A DNA stretch of 15,602 nucleotides from Mayfieldus profundus (lineage in GTDB: Bacteria > Actinomycetota > Thermoleophilia > Solirubrobacterales > 70-9). The notes beneath the pieces were generated by a model. The model saw only the letters and a program-made list of their open reading frames with translations, searched no databases and was not told the origin of the DNA. Made by a program: the position numbers and the translations under genes. This document shows, piece after piece, positions 5,824 through 12,845 of this stretch; position 1 is the stretch's first letter; each line of letters begins with the position of its first letter. The stretch lies in contig JBBPIM010000043.1 of the NCBI GenBank assembly GCA_038040325.1, positions 1 through 15,602 on the forward strand. The letters run 5' to 3'.

Positions 5824-5829
5824 TACCCT
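5824..5829 (+). promoter_or_regulatory. Candidate -10 element (TACCCT) for glmS
   Basis: TACCCT lies 13 nt before the glmS ATG, between the glmM stop and glmS. The gap contains no Shine-Dalgarno sequence. A transcript from here would have a leader of only about 5-7 nt. The spacing is longer than the 7-9 nt seen for the other such sites, so this call is weaker. No glmS ribozyme could fit in this 22-nt gap. Confidence 0.35.
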
Positions 5830-5842
5830 TCCCTGCCTAACC

Positions 5843-7702
5843 ATGTGCGGCATCGTCGGATACGTCGGTGCCCGGCCATGCCAGGACCTGCTGGTGGCCG
5901 GGCTGGAGAAGCTCGAGTACCGCGGCTACGACTCCGCGGGCATCTCGGTGATCTCTAACGGTCACATCGACAGCGTGCGAGCGGTCGGCAACCTCTCCAA
6001 CCTCCGCCAGGCCGTCGACGCAGAGTGGAACGGCGAGGGCGGCGTCGCCGTGGCCGCGCCACCCGCCACCACCGGCGTCGCTCACACCCGCTGGGCCACT
6101 CACGGCCGCGTCACCGAGGAGAACGCCCACCCTCACGGCGACTGCAGCGACCGCATCCACATCGTCCTCAACGGGATCGTCGAGAACCACGCGGACCTGC
6201 GGCACGAGCTGGCCGAGCAGGGCCACCGCTTCAGCTCCGAGACCGACGCCGAGATCGTCGCCCACCTGATCGAGCGCCACTACGACGGCGACCTGACCGA
6301 GGCCGTGCGCGCCGCCTTCAACGAGCTGCGCGGCCACTACGCCTTCGTCGCGATACACGCCGACCAGCCCGAGGTCCTCGTCGGGGCCCGCAAGGAGTGC
6401 CCGCTGATCGCCGGCGTCGGCGAGGGCGAGACGTTCCTGGCCTCGGCGATCCCTGCGTTTCTTGCCGAGACCCGCCGGGTGATGGAGATTCACAACGACG
6501 AGGTGGTCACGATCGACGGCTCCGGCGTGACCATCACCGGGGCCGACGGGAGTCCGGTCGAGCGCGAGTCCGAGGAGATCACCTGGGACGAGGACGCGGC
6601 GGAGAAGGGCGGCTACCCGACGTTCACGATGAAGGAGATCCATGAGCAGCCCGACGCGGTGGCGGAGACGATCTCCGACCGGCTACCGACCGATGACGGC
6701 ATCGACCTCTCCGAGGTCGATCTCGACGACGACTACCTGCGGGGGATCCGCCGCATCGTGATCGTCGCCTGCGGGACCTCGTACCACGCCGGCCTGGTCG
6801 GCCGCTACGCGATCGAGCAGTGGGCGCGGGTGCCGGTCGAGATGGACATCGCCTCGGAGTACCGCTACCGCAACCCGGTGGTCGGCTCCGACGACCTGGT
6901 CGTTGGGATGACGCAGTCGGGCGAGACGGCCGACACACTGGCGGCGATGCGTCTCGCCCGCGAAGCCGGCGCGAAGGTGCTGGCGGTCACCAACATCATG
7001 GGCAGCCAGGCGACCCGCGATGCCGACGCGGTGCTGTTCACCCGGGCGGGCATGGAGATCGGGGTCGCGGCGACCAAGACCTTCGTCGCCCAGGTGGCGG
7101 TGATGTACCTGCTCGGGCTGCGCCTCGCGGAGCTGCGCGGGACGCTCGAGCCGGCCGAGCTCTCGCGGCTCGTCAAGGAGCTGAAGGGCATCCCCTCCAA
7201 GATCGAGCAGACGATCGAGTCGGTCGACGAACGGGTGCAGGAGATCGCCCGCCTGCACCATCAGCAGAATTTCTTCCTCTATCTCGGCCGCCACATCGGT
7301 CTGCCTATCTGCCTCGAGGGGGCCCTGAAGCTGAAGGAGCTCTCCTACATTCCCACCGACGCCTACGCCGCGGGCGAGATGAAGCATGGGCCGATCGCGC
7401 TGCTCGACGAATCGACCCCGGTGGTCTGCGTGGCGACCCAAAGCCCGGTGCTGGAGAAGGTTCTCTCCAACGTCGCCGAGGTGCGCGCCCGCGGCGCCGA
7501 CGTGATTGCGATCGCCACCGTGGGCGACGAGGAGGTGGCCGAGGTGACCGAGGAGACCGTCTACGTCCCGGCCACCGATTGGATCCTGCAACCGATTCTG
7601 GCGATCCTGCCGCTGCAGCTCCTCGCGTACCACATCGCCCGCCTCAACGATCTCAACGTCGACCAGCCGCGCAACCTCGCCAAGACCGTCACGGTTGAGT
7701 AG
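5843..7702 (+). CDS. glmS: Glutamine--fructose-6-phosphate aminotransferase (isomerising)
   Basis: A 619-residue cytosolic enzyme that makes glucosamine-6-phosphate from fructose-6-phosphate and glutamine, the entry step to amino sugars. The N-terminal glutaminase domain begins MCGIVGYVG with the nucleophile C2 (the initiator Met must be removed) and has YRGYDSAG (26-33), HTRWATHG (81-88) and the NGIVENH loop (110-116). Two SIS sugar-isomerase domains follow: CGTSYHAG (310-317) and SQSG-type TQSGETADT (357-365) in the first, and LGRH...LEGALKLKE (481-499) in the second. The C-terminus VDQPRNLAKTVTVE is the family hallmark. Relative to typical enzymes there is a small insertion before HTRW (near residues 60-76). 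It follows glmM, giving successive pathway steps in tandem. Confidence 0.97.
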   Translation: MCGIVGYVGARPCQDLLVAGLEKLEYRGYDSAGISVISNGHIDSVRAVGNLSNLRQAVDAEWNGEGGVAVAAPPATTGVAHTRWATHGRVTEENAHPHGDCSDRIHIVLNGIVENHADLRHELAEQGHRFSSETDAEIVAHLIERHYDGDLTEAVRAAFNELRGHYAFVAIHADQPEVLVGARKECPLIAGVGEGETFLASAIPAFLAETRRVMEIHNDEVVTIDGSGVTITGADGSPVERESEEITWDEDAAEKGGYPTFTMKEIHEQPDAVAETISDRLPTDDGIDLSEVDLDDDYLRGIRRIVIVACGTSYHAGLVGRYAIEQWARVPVEMDIASEYRYRNPVVGSDDLVVGMTQSGETADTLAAMRLAREAGAKVLAVTNIMGSQATRDADAVLFTRAGMEIGVAATKTFVAQVAVMYLLGLRLAELRGTLEPAELSRLVKELKGIPSKIEQTIESVDERVQEIARLHHQQNFFLYLGRHIGLPICLEGALKLKELSYIPTDAYAAGEMKHGPIALLDESTPVVCVATQSPVLEKVLSNVAEVRARGADVIAIATVGDEEVAEVTEETVYVPATDWILQPILAILPLQLLAYHIARLNDLNVDQPRNLAKTVTVE

Positions 7703-7705
7703 CAT
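7700..7705 (+). promoter_or_regulatory. Candidate -10 element (TAGCAT) for the lipoprotein gene
   Basis: TAGCAT overlaps the glmS stop codon TAG and lies 9 nt before the next ATG. TCGCCA sits 17 nt upstream as a possible poor -35. No Shine-Dalgarno sequence is present. A leaderless transcript is the simplest reading. Confidence 0.45.
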
Positions 7706-7714
7706 CGCGCGCCG

Positions 7715-9253
7715 ATGAGGCGTCGGATCGGTGCCATTGCCTGCGCGGCCGCGGCTGCGATCGCCCTCGCCGCCTGCGGCGGGGGCGGTGCCGACAGCAC
7801 CGATCCGGCCGCGCTCGCACCCTCCGACGTTCCGGTCTACTTCCAGGCCAAGCTGCGGCCAGAGGGAGAGGTCAAGACCAATACCGAGGGCCTCGTGCAG
7901 ACCATCAGCGGCGGCCAGACCGTCCAGGATCTGATCGACCGGGCGGTCGACGAGGCCAACGCTGAATCCAGCGCCGAGGACATCTCCTTCGAGGGGGACA
8001 TCAACCCTTGGCTGGGCGACAACGCCGGCGCGTTCATCTCCGACATCACCGGCGACAGCCCACACGCCGCCGGGGTGATCGAGACCACCGACGAAGGCGC
8101 AACGCAGGACTTCATCGACAAGGCCAGGGAGAAGGGCGACCAGGACCGCGAGTACGAGGGCGTCGACTACCTGCTCGACCAGGACACCGCCGTGGGAGTC
8201 CTCGACGGTTTCCTGGTAATCGGCGACGAGCAGGGCTTCAAGGAGGCCGTGGACGTATCCCAGGGCGGCGACTCGCTGGCCGACAACTCCGACTTCAGCG
8301 AGACGATCGACAAGGCCCCGGCGAACAGCCTGGCCGATGCCTACGTCGGTCTCGACGCGGTCCTCCAGGCGATCGAGGAGCAGAGCGACGACCCGGCAAG
8401 CAGCCAGGCCTTCAAGGCCTTCTTCGGCGAGGCATCGGGCAAGAGCGTCCTGGCCAGCCTCGTTCCGCAATCGGACTCGATCGTGGTCGAGCAGCTCACC
8501 AACGCCGACTTCGGCTTCCAGCCCGGCGACGTCACCGAGCTGATCGGCTCCTTCCCCGCCGAATCGTTTGCCGCTTTCGCAGTGGCAGACGTAGGCAAAC
8601 TCGTCTCCAGGACACTCGACCAGCTCGAGTCCGCCGGGATTCCCGGCCTCTCGCGCGAGACGATCGACCAGCGGCTCTCCTCGGCCGGGCTCAGCCTCGA
8701 TGAGATCACCGGCATCCTTGACGACCTTGGCCTGTTCGTCGAGGGGACGACCGAGGAGACCGTCGAGGGCGCCCTCGTGATCACCGTCAGCAACCCCGAG
8801 AAGGCCCAGGACATCATCGGCACGTTCTCCGGCCTCGCGGTCGCATCGGGCGAGCCCGGCATCAAGCGGGTCAGCGGCGGCACCGGCCTTCAGATCAGCG
8901 ACCCCGATCTGGGGCCCAAGCCGGGGGTGCTGCTGGTCGCGGGCAACCGGATCGCGGTCGGCTACGGCACCGAGGCGACAGAACAGGCGCTCTCGACCGC
9001 CGGCGGCGGCAAGACCCTCGCCGACTCCCCGACCTTCAAGCAGGCGACCGCTGCGCTGGGGGACGACGTCGACCTGAACGCCTACTTCTCGGTCGGCCTG
9101 ATCACCCAGCTTGCCGAGTCGCTGGGAGCGGACTCCGATCCCGAGTACCTGGCGGCCCGGCCGTACCTGAAGCGGTTCACCTACGTGGTCTCCGGCAGCG
9201 GCAGCGACGGCGACGACACCGTCACCAAGCTTGTCGCAGGCGTGGAGAAGTAG
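7715..9253 (+). CDS. Putative lipoprotein of the DUF3352 type
   Basis: A 512-residue protein with a lipoprotein signal: RRR at the N-terminus, an Ala-rich hydrophobic stretch and the lipobox LAAC with C21 as the probable lipidated residue, followed by a flexible GGGGADSTD linker. The rest is acidic and soluble, with no membrane helices. It resembles proteins labelled DUF3352, in which the mature part starts with 'lpsd-vlvyfqa' style text (here LAPSDVPVYFQAKLRP) and contains repeated alpha/beta segments such as GVLDGFLVIGDEQGFKEAVDV (near 165-185) and VLLVAGNRIAVGYGTEATEQAL (near 410-430). These two look like copies of one motif, suggesting an internal duplication. The function is unknown. It probably sits on the outer face of the membrane. 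It lies 12 nt after glmS and 2 nt before acpS. Confidence 0.82.
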   Translation: MRRRIGAIACAAAAAIALAACGGGGADSTDPAALAPSDVPVYFQAKLRPEGEVKTNTEGLVQTISGGQTVQDLIDRAVDEANAESSAEDISFEGDINPWLGDNAGAFISDITGDSPHAAGVIETTDEGATQDFIDKAREKGDQDREYEGVDYLLDQDTAVGVLDGFLVIGDEQGFKEAVDVSQGGDSLADNSDFSETIDKAPANSLADAYVGLDAVLQAIEEQSDDPASSQAFKAFFGEASGKSVLASLVPQSDSIVVEQLTNADFGFQPGDVTELIGSFPAESFAAFAVADVGKLVSRTLDQLESAGIPGLSRETIDQRLSSAGLSLDEITGILDDLGLFVEGTTEETVEGALVITVSNPEKAQDIIGTFSGLAVASGEPGIKRVSGGTGLQISDPDLGPKPGVLLVAGNRIAVGYGTEATEQALSTAGGGKTLADSPTFKQATAALGDDVDLNAYFSVGLITQLAESLGADSDPEYLAARPYLKRFTYVVSGSGSDGDDTVTKLVAGVEK

Positions 9254-9255
9254 CG

Positions 9256-9618
9256 ATCGCGGCCGGCGTCGGCATAGACCTGCTGGAGATCGACCGCCTC
9301 GAGCGGGCGCTGGATCGCCATCCGCGGCTGGCGGAAAGGGTGTTCACCGGCGGCGAGCTCGACTACGCGCGCGGCCGGAGGCGCCCGGCGCAGCACCTGG
9401 CGGCGCGCTTCTGCGCCAAGGAGGCGGCGGCGAAGGCGCTGGGCCTGAGCGACGGCTTGGGCCTGCGCGAGGTCGAGGTTGTGGGCTCCGAGCCGCCGCG
9501 GCTGCGGCTCAGCGGAAGGGCCGCGCGGGCGGCGGCCGCGCAGGATGTCGAGCTGCGGGTCTCGCTCACCCACTCGCGCGACTACGCCGCCGCGGTCGCC
9601 CTGGCTGAAACTCGCTGA
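9256..9618 (+). CDS. acpS: Holo-[acyl-carrier-protein] synthase, apparent ATC start
   Basis: A 120-residue enzyme that transfers 4'-phosphopantetheine from CoA to a serine of acyl carrier protein, needed for fatty-acid synthesis. The metal and CoA-binding motifs are intact: GVGIDLLEIDRL (D8) and RFCAKEAAAKALG (E56), followed by the family's LTHSRDYAAAV near the C-terminus. The start is odd. No ATG, GTG or TTG lies in frame upstream as far as 9061, and the first GTG inside (9340) would remove the essential Asp. ATC at 9256 gives exactly three residues before GVGID, the normal length, and GGAG lies 8 nt before it. It begins 2 nt after the lipoprotein stop, so translation may be coupled. GTA at 9250 is the other, less likely, codon. 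Gene identity is firm; the start is inferred. Confidence 0.9.
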   Translation: MAAGVGIDLLEIDRLERALDRHPRLAERVFTGGELDYARGRRRPAQHLAARFCAKEAAAKALGLSDGLGLREVEVVGSEPPRLRLSGRAARAAAAQDVELRVSLTHSRDYAAAVALAETR

Positions 9619-9622
9619 CCGG

Positions 9623-9640
9623 GGCGGCCGCGGGGCCGCC
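9623..9640 (+). terminator. GC hairpin between acpS and nnrD
   Basis: GGCGGCC (9623-9629) and GGCCGCC (9634-9640) form a perfect 7-bp stem with a GCGG loop, just after the acpS stop. There is no T tract. It could reduce read-through or stabilise the 3' end of the acpS message before the nnrD promoter at 9643. Confidence 0.3.
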
Positions 9641-9642
9641 GC

Positions 9643-9648
9643 TACGCT
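9643..9648 (+). promoter_or_regulatory. Candidate -10 element (TACGCT) for nnrD
   Basis: TACGCT lies 7 nt before the nnrD ATG with no Shine-Dalgarno sequence between. This is the spacing expected if transcription starts at the A of the ATG. Confidence 0.5.
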
Positions 9649-9655
9649 CGTGCGC

Positions 9656-11182
9656 ATGGAGGGCTGGCTGACACCTCTCTACGACGCCGAGGGCATGCGC
9701 GCGATCGACCGCTGGGCGATCGAGGACCAGGGGGTCCCCTCGCTGGAGCTGATGGAGACGGCGGGCTCCGCGGTCGCACGCGCTGTCGCCGAGCTTGCTC
9801 CGGACGGGCCGGTGCGCGTCGTCTGCGGAAAGGGAAACAACGGCGGCGACGGGCTGGTGGCGGCGCGACGCCTTGCCGAAACCGGTTTCGAAGCCGAGGC
9901 GCTGCTGCTCTGGGCCGGGGAGGAGCTGTCCGGCGACGCCGCGGCCAACCTGGAGCGCTTCGCTTCGGCTCGCCAGGTCTCCGCCGACGAGCTGAACGGC
10001 GCACTGGACGGCTCCGGTGTGGTGGTGGACGCCATCTTCGGCACCGGCTTCTCCGGCGCCCCGCGCGATCCGGCCGACGCGGTGATCGAGGCGATCGACC
10101 GCTGCGGCGCGCCGGTGGTCGCCTGCGACATCGCCTCCGGCGTCAACGCCGCCAGCGGCGAGGTGGAGGGCGCGGCCGTCGAGGCCGACGTGACGGTCAG
10201 CTTTCATGCCGCCAAGGTGGGACACCTGGTGGCGCCCGGCAAGTGGAACACAGGTGAGCTGCTGATCGCGCCGATCGGGATTCCGGACGGCGCACCGGGC
10301 GAGCCGGCGGCGGGGGCGATCGGCCCCGCCGTGCTCGACCTCGCGCCGGGCCGCGGATCCCAGTCGACCAAGTTCAGCTCCGGCCAGGTGGTGGTTGCCG
10401 GAGGCTCACGCGGCCTGACCGGGGCGGTGTGTATGTCGGCCGAGGCGGCGATCCGGGCGGGCGCCGGCTACGCGACGGTTGCGGTTCCGGCCGACCTGGA
10501 GCCGATCTTCGAGGAAAAGCTGACCGAGGTGATGTCGGTCGGCTGTCCGGGAGGCGACGGGACCCTGGGGCCGGACTCCGCGGAGGCGATCCTCTCGGCC
10601 TGCGAACGTGCGGCGGCGGCTGTGCTGGGGCCGGGTCTGGGGCGCGACGAAGGCGCGCTGGACCTGGCGCGGGATCTCGCCCTGCGCATCGAGCTCCCGC
10701 TGGTGATCGACGCCGACGGCCTCAACGCGCAGGCCGGCCGGCTCGAGGACCTCTCCGGCCGCGAGGCGCCGGCCGTGCTGACGCCGCATGCGGGCGAGCT
10801 GGGAAGGCTGCTGGAGCGCCCCTCGGAGGAGGTCGGGGCGCACCGGCTGGCATCGGTGCGCGAAGCGGCTGGGCGGAGCGGGGCGGTGGTCGTGCTGAAG
10901 GGGGACGACACGATCGTCAGCGACGGGCAGCGGACCGCCGTCAACGCGATCTCGGCGCCGGCCCTGGCAACCGCCGGCACCGGCGATGTGCTGTCGGGCG
11001 TGATCGCGGCGCTGCTGGCGCGCGGACTGGAGCCGTTCGCCGCGGCCTGTGCCGGGGTGATCGCCCACGCCCGCGCCGGCCGGCTCGCCACCGCGGAGGT
11101 TGGAGCCGCCGAGTCGGTGATCGCCACCGACGTGATCGCGCAAGTGCCCGCGGCGCTCCGCTCCGAGGTGCCGGTCGAATAA
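9656..11182 (+). CDS. nnrD: Bifunctional NAD(P)H-hydrate epimerase / ADP-dependent NAD(P)H-hydrate dehydratase
   Basis: A 508-residue cytosolic repair enzyme for hydrated NADH and NADPH. The N-terminal half (about 1-215) is the YjeF_N epimerase: RAIDRWAIEDQGVPSLELME, the loop VCGKGNNGGDGLVAARRL (56-73) and CDIASGVNAASG (157-168). The C-terminal half (about 235-500) is the ribokinase-like dehydratase, with GPGLGRDE (325-332), DADGLN (352-357), TPHAGELGRLL (376-386), LKGDDTIVSD (414-423) and AGTGDVLSGVIAALLARG (440-457). A two-domain fusion is common in bacteria. The ATG at 9656 is preferred over an in-frame start at 9479: the added part overlaps acpS and is low-complexity, while a TACGCT -10 element precedes 9656. 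The CBS gene starts 12 nt after the stop. Confidence 0.95.
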   Translation: MEGWLTPLYDAEGMRAIDRWAIEDQGVPSLELMETAGSAVARAVAELAPDGPVRVVCGKGNNGGDGLVAARRLAETGFEAEALLLWAGEELSGDAAANLERFASARQVSADELNGALDGSGVVVDAIFGTGFSGAPRDPADAVIEAIDRCGAPVVACDIASGVNAASGEVEGAAVEADVTVSFHAAKVGHLVAPGKWNTGELLIAPIGIPDGAPGEPAAGAIGPAVLDLAPGRGSQSTKFSSGQVVVAGGSRGLTGAVCMSAEAAIRAGAGYATVAVPADLEPIFEEKLTEVMSVGCPGGDGTLGPDSAEAILSACERAAAAVLGPGLGRDEGALDLARDLALRIELPLVIDADGLNAQAGRLEDLSGREAPAVLTPHAGELGRLLERPSEEVGAHRLASVREAAGRSGAVVVLKGDDTIVSDGQRTAVNAISAPALATAGTGDVLSGVIAALLARGLEPFAAACAGVIAHARAGRLATAEVGAAESVIATDVIAQVPAALRSEVPVE

Positions 11183-11185
11183 TCT
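11180..11185 (+). promoter_or_regulatory. Candidate -10 element (TAATCT) for the CBS gene
   Basis: TAATCT overlaps the nnrD stop codon TAA and lies 9 nt before the ATG of the CBS gene. The 9 nt contain no Shine-Dalgarno sequence. The same hexamer precedes the CDF gene. Confidence 0.5.
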
Positions 11186-11194
11186 GGCCCGCCG

Positions 11195-11659
11195 ATGGCC
11201 AAGACCGCCGCAGACATCATGGATCGCGACCTTCCGGGTCTCTCGCCCGACGACGATGCGCGCAAGGCAATCGAGCTGCTCGCCGAGCAGGACGTGGGCG
11301 CGCTGCCGGTGGTCGACGCCGACGGCAAGGTGATCGGCATCGTCAGCGAGTCCGACCTGGTGCTGAGCGACCAGGAGGCCGACGTACACCTTCCCCACTA
11401 CCTCAACATCATGGGCGGCGTGGTCTTCGTCGGTTCGATGAAGGGATTCGAGGAGCGGCTCAACAAGGCGTTCGCGGCGAAGGTCTCCGACCTGATGACG
11501 CCCGATCCGTTCGTCGCCAAGGTGGACGACGACGCCGAGGAGGTGGCGCGCCTGATCGCCGAGAAGCACCACAACCACCTTCCGGTGGTGGACGGCGACG
11601 GCCGCCTGGCGGGAATGGTGACCCGCGCGGACGTCCTCGCGGCGCTCGTCGCCCAGTAG
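11195..11659 (+). CDS. Two-CBS-domain regulatory protein
   Basis: A 154-residue protein made almost only of a CBS pair (Bateman module), which binds adenine nucleotides or related ligands. CBS 1 runs from about residue 3 to 58 (TAADIMDRDLPGLSPDD, then GALPVVDADGKVIGIVSESDL). A linker of about 38 residues (HLPHYLNIMGGVVFVGSMKGFEERLNK) follows, and CBS 2 runs from about 97 to 152 (VSDLMTPDPFVAKVDDDA, then HNHLPVVDGDGRLAGMVTRADVL). No enzyme or DNA-binding domain is attached, so it probably acts by binding another protein or sensing energy charge. It sits between nnrD and alr; the partner is unknown. The gene is close to nnrD but has its own -10-like site. Confidence 0.93.
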   Translation: MAKTAADIMDRDLPGLSPDDDARKAIELLAEQDVGALPVVDADGKVIGIVSESDLVLSDQEADVHLPHYLNIMGGVVFVGSMKGFEERLNKAFAAKVSDLMTPDPFVAKVDDDAEEVARLIAEKHHNHLPVVDGDGRLAGMVTRADVLAALVAQ

Positions 11660-11676
11660 TGAAAGCGCCGAGCAGA

Positions 11677-11691
11677 GGGGGCGCAGCCCCC
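11677..11691 (+). terminator. GC hairpin between the CBS gene and alr
   Basis: GGGGGC (11677-11682) and GCCCCC (11686-11691) form a perfect 6-bp stem with a GCA loop, 17 nt after the CBS stop. Only GATTGC follows, with no T tract. It may be a weak terminator or a mark separating the alr message. Confidence 0.35.
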
Positions 11692-11709
11692 GATTGCGAG
11701 GCGAGAGAC

Positions 11710-11715
11710 AGGTGG
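11710..11715 (+). promoter_or_regulatory. Shine-Dalgarno site deciding the alr start
   Basis: AGGTGG lies 8 nt before the ATG at 11724. It favours that ATG over in-frame TTG or GTG codons upstream (from 11694). alr is one of the few genes in this window with a recognisable ribosome-binding site and no TANNNT element. Confidence 0.55.
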
Positions 11716-11723
11716 TGTTCGTG

Positions 11724-12845
11724 ATGGTGGCCACGGCCGAGCGGGCCGTCGCGCGGATCGACCTCGGCGCGGTCGAGCGGAACTGCGCGCAGCTCGCCTC
11801 CCAGCTCAGCGACGGGGCGGAGCTCTGCGCGGTGGTCAAGGCCGACGGCTACGGCCACGGGGCCGACGACTGCGCCACCGCCGCGCTGAAGGGCGGGGCC
11901 ACCCGCCTTGCGGTGGCGACAGCGCGTGAGGCCGAGCAGATCGGCCGCCGCTTCCAGCACGTCCCGCTGCTGACGATGGGCGCTCTGACCCCGGAGGAGG
12001 CCGACGTCGCGCTGGACGGTGGATCCGAGATCGCCGTTTGGCGAGACGGTTTCCTGCGTCTTGCAGCCGACCGGGCTCGGGCGCAGGGCCGGCCGGCGCG
12101 CGTCCACATCAAGCACGACAGCGGCATGGGAAGGCTCGGAACCGCCGATCCAGGCGAGGTGGCGGGGCTGGCGGGGGCCTGCGCCGAAGATCCACATCTC
12201 GAGCTGGCCGGTGTCTGGACCCACTTCGCGACCGCCGACGAGCCCGAGTCGGACTTCTTCGACGAGCAGCTCCGCCGCTTCGCGCCGCTGGCAAGCGAGC
12301 TGAAGTCCCAGCACCCGGAGATCACCGTGCACGCGGCCAACAGCGCCGCCCTGTTTCGCGACCCCGCATCCCACTTCGACATGGCCCGCTGCGGGATTGC
12401 CGTCTACGGGCTCGACCCGTTTCATGACGACCCGGCGGAGCGCGGGCTGCAGCCGGCACTGGAGCTTCGCTCCTACGTCGCCGACGTGAAGCGCTTCGTG
12501 GCCGGAGCCAGTGCCGGCTACGGCCGGACCTGGCGCGCGTCGGAGGACACATGGGTCGGGGTGCTGCCGATCGGCTACGGCGACGGCGTGCGCCGCGGGC
12601 TCTCCAACAACGGCGAGGTGCTGGTCGGGGGCCGGCGGTATCCGCTGGTCGGCACCGTCTCGATGGACAACATCACGATCGACCTCGGCTCCGATACCGA
12701 GGTGGAGCCGGGCGCCGAGGCGGTGCTGATCGGCAGCCAGGGATCCGAGCGAATCCTCGCCGAGGAGGTGGCGCGGCGTCTCGACACGATCAACTACGAG
12801 GTGACCTGCGGCATCTCGCAGCGGGTGCCGAGGGCCTCGCGATGA
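11724..12845 (+). CDS. alr: Alanine racemase
   Basis: A 373-residue PLP enzyme that interconverts L- and D-alanine and so supplies D-Ala for peptidoglycan. The PLP lysine is K39 in AVVKADGYGHGA. The second catalytic base is Y266 in SAGYGRTW. Other family blocks are HIKHDSGMGRLG (128-139), HFATAD (167-172), NSAA (206-209), RCGIAVYGLDP (222-232), PIGYGDGVRRGL (282-293) and the substrate-binding VGTVSMDN (309-316). Length and fold order are normal. The ATG at 11724 has an AGGTGG site. The first residues (VATAERAVARIDLGAVERN) match the usual family start. The last bases overlap the next gene by 4 nt (ATGA), indicating coupled translation. Context fits the glmM-glmS theme of cell-wall precursor supply. 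Confidence 0.96.
   Translation: MVATAERAVARIDLGAVERNCAQLASQLSDGAELCAVVKADGYGHGADDCATAALKGGATRLAVATAREAEQIGRRFQHVPLLTMGALTPEEADVALDGGSEIAVWRDGFLRLAADRARAQGRPARVHIKHDSGMGRLGTADPGEVAGLAGACAEDPHLELAGVWTHFATADEPESDFFDEQLRRFAPLASELKSQHPEITVHAANSAALFRDPASHFDMARCGIAVYGLDPFHDDPAERGLQPALELRSYVADVKRFVAGASAGYGRTWRASEDTWVGVLPIGYGDGVRRGLSNNGEVLVGGRRYPLVGTVSMDNITIDLGSDTEVEPGAEAVLIGSQGSERILAEEVARRLDTINYEVTCGISQRVPRASR

Noticed and set aside
5821..5842. glmS ribozyme before glmS
   Set aside because: The gap between glmM and glmS is only 22 nt, far too short for the ribozyme.
6683..8470. A 595-codon open frame on the minus strand opposite glmS and the lipoprotein gene
   Set aside because: It is the mirror frame of well-identified genes in G+C-rich DNA; its translation has no recognisable motifs and spans two genes and a promoter.
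9340..9618. Short acpS from the GTG at 9340
   Set aside because: This would remove the GVGID motif and the metal-binding Asp, leaving a non-functional enzyme.
9479..9655. Upstream extension of nnrD
   Set aside because: It overlaps acpS coding sequence in another frame, is Arg/Gly/Ser-rich without similarity, and the ATG at 9656 has its own -10 element.
11694..11723. TTG start for alr at 11694
   Set aside because: The added ten residues are not part of the family and the site lacks a ribosome-binding sequence; AGGTGG supports 11724.
12551..12841. Upstream extension of the CCA-family gene
   Set aside because: It lies wholly within alr in another frame; the ATG at 12842 overlaps the alr stop in the usual ATGA way.
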